Source: Candidatus Rokuibacteriota bacterium
Lineage (GTDB): Bacteria > JAUVQV01
DNA: 7,984 nt
Direction: 5' to 3'
NCBI GenBank assembly: GCA_030597995.1
Contig: JAUVQV010000028.1
Span: 1-7,984, forward strand
This document shows, piece by piece, positions 5,992 through 7,984 of the stretch. Made by a program: the position numbers and the translations under genes. Positions within the stretch are counted from its first letter, which is position 1; every line of letters begins with the position of its first letter. A model generated the notes under the pieces. The model worked only from the letters and a program-made list of their open reading frames with translations, was not told the origin of the DNA and ran no database searches.

Positions 5992-6030
5992 ACGGTATAT
6001 GGGAAACGAATTTCCCCTCTCAGTAACCGT
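5992..6030 (-). other. Nested hairpin with a UUCG loop, possible leader element
   Basis: On the minus strand GGGAAA, TTCG, TTTCCC (6016-6001) forms a 6-bp stem capped by a UUCG-type tetraloop. It is enclosed by an outer 5-bp pairing, ACGGT with ACCGT (6030-6026 and 5996-5992). It lies about 130 bases upstream of the small conserved gene and could be part of its leader or an old terminator. No T-run follows. Short stems like this can arise by chance. Confidence 0.3.
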
Positions 6031-6059
6031 ATTCCCATTATTTTACAATGAGTTTCTGC

Positions 6060-6081
6060 GCTTCTCCGGAAGCAGGAGAAG
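6060..6081. repeat. Two mutually exclusive hairpins
   Basis: CTTCTCC (6061-6067) pairs with GGAGAAG (6075-6081) around a 7-base loop. The same bases can instead form GCTTC, TCCG, GAAGC (6060-6073), a 5-bp stem with a tetraloop. Overlapping alternatives are a feature of switching RNAs, but no attached gene signal or T-run supports a riboswitch here. Confidence 0.25.
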
Positions 6082-6332
6082 GAGCGTGGGTCCGGCCAAA
6101 GGTCAGTTTCGACAGAAAAACCGTAACAAAACCCGACTATAAAAAGGCTAAAAAACTATCTCTTTTCTGTAACAACCTAATTGTAAAAGTTTTATTCATC
6201 TCTGTGAAACCCTAAAATATTGTAATGAATACCGACGCAATTTCCCGAAGGCTATCTGCAAAGTCCATTCCTCTCTCGCCGGCTCGGAGACGGCCTTCCT
6301 CCCCTTTACGGGGAAAGCGATTCGTATCTGAC

Positions 6333-6887
6333 CTACACCGCCCCCTGCGACACCATCTCCCTCAACGCCTTCCGTGAATCCACCACACCGACACCTCGGA
6401 TTGCATCGCTCAATAACTTTACCTGCAATCCGTTCTTCAGGGCGTCGAGTGCAGTATCCTTGACACAGTAGTCGGTGGCCAGTCCGCCGATGTAAAGTTC
6501 CTTCGTCCCAGACTCTCTGAGGACCTGGAGAAAACTCCTCCCCCCGGAGTCATAACCGTCAAATACCGAGTAGTTATCCTCCTCCGGATTCATACCTTTC
6601 GATATGATTATCGCGTTCTCCGGCACCTCCAGCCCAGGGTGGAAACGAGCTCCTTCTGTTCCCTGGAGGCAGTGCCTCGGCCACACTCCCCCAACATCCT
6701 TGAAAGGGGCGGTTTTTTCGGGGTGCCTATCGCGTGAGGCAAACCCCGGACGGTCCCGGGCGGCAAAAAAATCGACATACCTGTTCAGCACCGGCACGAC
6801 GGCGTCTCCCTCGGGTACCGCCAGGGCTCCACCGGGACAAAAATCATTCTGCACATCTACCGCTAAAAGTGCCTGCTCCGACTCCAT
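6333..6887 (-). CDS. pncA: Nicotinamidase (isochorismatase-fold amidohydrolase)
   Basis: Hydrolyses nicotinamide to nicotinate and ammonia, the first step of deamidating NAD salvage, in the cytoplasm. With the ATG at 6887 it has 184 residues. The cysteine-hydrolase triad is complete: D11 in DVQNDFCPGG, K97 in ISKG and C141 in ATDYCVKDTALDA, with the conserved Leu-Ala pair of the cis-peptide (GGLATDYC). Metal ligands expected in the family are present as D53 and H55 (RDRH) and H72 (WPRHC). GGAGG lies 9 bases before the ATG; a GTG two codons upstream (6893) is too close to it. It starts 28 bases after the end of the pncB frame, so the two genes form an operon and consecutive pathway steps. It ends in TAG at SQGAV, slightly short for the family; after the TAG the frame stays open for 8 codons. 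Confidence 0.92.
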   Translation of the reverse strand: MESEQALLAVDVQNDFCPGGALAVPEGDAVVPVLNRYVDFFAARDRPGFASRDRHPEKTAPFKDVGGVWPRHCLQGTEGARFHPGLEVPENAIIISKGMNPEEDNYSVFDGYDSGGRSFLQVLRESGTKELYIGGLATDYCVKDTALDALKNGLQVKLLSDAIRGVGVVDSRKALREMVSQGAV

Positions 6888-6915
6888 CGACACCCACCTC
6901 CCTCGTTTCTCTCGG

Positions 6916-7092
6916 CTATCTTGCGGAAGCGATCAGCTCCTGTTTGAGATTCCACAATCGCTCTGAGAGAGAGACGTGATACACGTGCGGATTCATGAGC
7001 CGCCTCACTCCAGGGTCCAGCCGCTCCATATCGGCCCGGCGGCGTTCGCGCATCTCCTCGATAGAAGGCACATCGCAAACCGTCAGGCCTTC
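6916..7092 (-). pseudogene. pncB: Detached C-terminal segment of PncB beyond an in-frame TAG
   Basis: Directly after the TAG at 7095-7093, and in the same reading frame, 58 codons encode a typical nicotinate phosphoribosyltransferase C-terminus: [18 protein letters not shown], then [19 protein letters not shown] and KQELI, ending at TAG (6918-6916). No start codon with a ribosome binding site could make this piece alone. It is either lost because of a nonsense change (or a sequencing error), or joined to the upstream part by reading the TAG as an amino acid. Its conserved composition argues that the change is recent or that the segment is still used. Confidence 0.8.
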
Positions 7093-7984
7093 CTACAACA
7101 CCTCGACGAGGAGGGGCTCTATTTCGGAGATGCTGTCCCGGTGGAGCGTCCGGTATCTGCTGTGCTCTGTCGGATCATGCAATATGATCTGCGGCATCTC
7201 CCATGGTCTGTCATCGTCGAGCCCGAGGAGGTCGGCAGTGGCTTTTTTCCGCTGGTCATACACTCTCCAGACGAGTTTGTGTCCCGGATTGAGCGTTTTT
7301 TCCCTAGTTTCCGAGATCTTAATAGCCGGCACCCACTCCCCGTCACGGCGCACTGCCACCAGTTTATACACTCCGTCCAGGGCCGATTGGCCGGCAGAGG
7401 TGATGAGCCGCGTGCCCACCCCGTACACCAGCCGGCCGACGAGTCGGTCCGGATCAACACCATAATGCGGTGCTTCCTCGAGGATCTGGGTAATAATCTG
7501 CCAGATGACGAGTTCATCGAGCTGGTTCGACAGGACTATCGTGGTGTCCGGAAAACCCGCCCCGTCCATCATCTTGGCGGCTTGAATGCTGAGATATGCC
7601 AGGTCGCCCGAGTCCAGCCGGATACCGACCGGCGTGTGACCCTTGCGCCGTAATTCCTCGAAGACCCTGATGGCATTGGGAATGCCGCTTTCGAGGGTGT
7701 CGATGGTGTCTACCAGCAGTAGACAGCTGTCAGGGTAAAGGTCGGCATAGGCGCGGAAGGCCGCCAGCTCGCCTCCTCCCAGGGCCATGAAAACCTGAAC
7801 CATGCTGTGGGCGTGCGTGCCCATCGGCTGATACCCCAGGACGTGGGAAATACCGATGTTGGAAGTGAAATCCGCCCCGCCGATGAGAGCCGCGCGCGCG
7901 CCGGCGTTGGCACCCTTGTCCTGACCCCGGCGCAATCCGAACTCCATGAGAAGCTGGCCACGGCCGCTCTCACGAATGCGCGCG
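7093..7984 (-). CDS. pncB: Nicotinate phosphoribosyltransferase (5' end beyond window; interrupted by TAG)
   Basis: PncB joins nicotinate to PRPP with help from ATP hydrolysis, giving nicotinate mononucleotide. 296 residues are visible, and the frame stays open to the window edge, so roughly the first third of a normal 440-490 residue enzyme is missing. Family landmarks in order are [33 protein letters not shown] (containing the histidine that is phosphorylated in characterised members), [26 protein letters not shown] and GVYKLV. The frame ends at LLVEVL followed by TAG, where the family normally continues with a basic or polar residue and about 50-60 more residues; these follow in frame in the adjacent segment. 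The neighbouring nicotinamidase makes its substrate. Family identity is near certain; whether a working full-length enzyme is made is open. Confidence 0.93.
   Translation of the reverse strand, partial: ARIRESGRGQLLMEFGLRRGQDKGANAGARAALIGGADFTSNIGISHVLGYQPMGTHAHSMVQVFMALGGGELAAFRAYADLYPDSCLLLVDTIDTLESGIPNAIRVFEELRRKGHTPVGIRLDSGDLAYLSIQAAKMMDGAGFPDTTIVLSNQLDELVIWQIITQILEEAPHYGVDPDRLVGRLVYGVGTRLITSAGQSALDGVYKLVAVRRDGEWVPAIKISETREKTLNPGHKLVWRVYDQRKKATADLLGLDDDRPWEMPQIILHDPTEHSRYRTLHRDSISEIEPLLVEVL

Larger units (their letters stand above)
5866..6332. other. AT-rich intergenic spacer without a recognised gene
   Basis: 467 bases between the nicotinamidase stop and the small conserved gene. No frame on either strand shows a ribosome binding site together with protein-like composition. 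The stretch about 6110-6240 is especially AT-rich with several A and T runs and two GTAACAA copies (6123 and 6169). Potential hairpins lie at 5992-6030 and 6060-6081. A short CCCC/GGGG inverted repeat (6301-6313) lies downstream of pncA but lacks a T-run. The promoter of the small gene must lie here, but I see no convincing -35/-10 pair and no sigma-54 signature. No tRNA or CRISPR is visible. Confidence 0.6.

Noticed and set aside
5936..6142. Plus-strand open frame of 68 codons in the AT-rich spacer
   Set aside because: No ribosome binding site, and a residue mix typical of random AT-rich DNA followed by a basic tail.
6301..6313. Rho-independent terminator after pncA
   Set aside because: The CCCC/GGGG stem is only 4 bp and no T-run follows on the minus strand.
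6863..7078. Minus-strand open frame of 71 codons between pncB and pncA
   Set aside because: A different frame of the same stretch encodes the conserved PncB C-terminus; this one matches nothing and lacks a binding site.

Overview
The window reads as a stretch of bacterial chromosome in which every supported gene lies on the minus strand. The closest impression is a Desulfuromonadales/Geobacter-like member of the former Deltaproteobacteria. This is an inference from an orphan 67-residue gene resembling a small family common in Geobacter relatives, from an HD-GYP/STAS-rich signalling set, and from fairly GC-rich genes with AT-rich spacers. It is not proven by any single marker.

Reading in the direction of transcription (high to low coordinates), three units are visible. 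(1) 7984-6333 is an NAD salvage pair: the C-terminal two thirds of nicotinate phosphoribosyltransferase (pncB, cut by the window edge) followed by nicotinamidase (pncA). PncA deamidates nicotinamide to nicotinate and PncB converts nicotinate to its mononucleotide. pncB carries an in-frame TAG at 7095-7093, and the conserved C-terminus of the family continues in the same frame for 58 more codons. (2) 6332-5662 is a 445-base AT-rich spacer with some possible RNA hairpins, followed by one orphan small gene with a very good ribosome binding site. (3) 5596-1 begins with a control region: three interleaved inverted repeats, a good sigma-70-type promoter and a perfect 12-bp palindrome at the predicted start of transcription. 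It is followed by five codirectional genes. These are a STAS-like/winged-helix protein, a large P-loop ATPase fused to an RsbW-like ATPase/kinase domain, a STAS anti-sigma-factor antagonist, a GAF-HD-GYP cyclic-di-GMP phosphodiesterase, and the heat-shock repressor gene hrcA (cut by the window edge).

The first three genes of unit 3 overlap by 8 bases at each junction, which suggests translational coupling and a fixed ratio of products. They look like an unusual partner-switching module. The kinase-like domain is not a free small protein but the C-terminus of a 750-residue NTP-dependent switch, and one partner carries its own DNA-binding-type domain. The HD-GYP enzyme is the likely signalling output, and hrcA may be transcribed partly by read-through from this operon. 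This is the most interesting system in the window. Its biochemical wiring is inferred from domains and gene order, not shown by the sequence.
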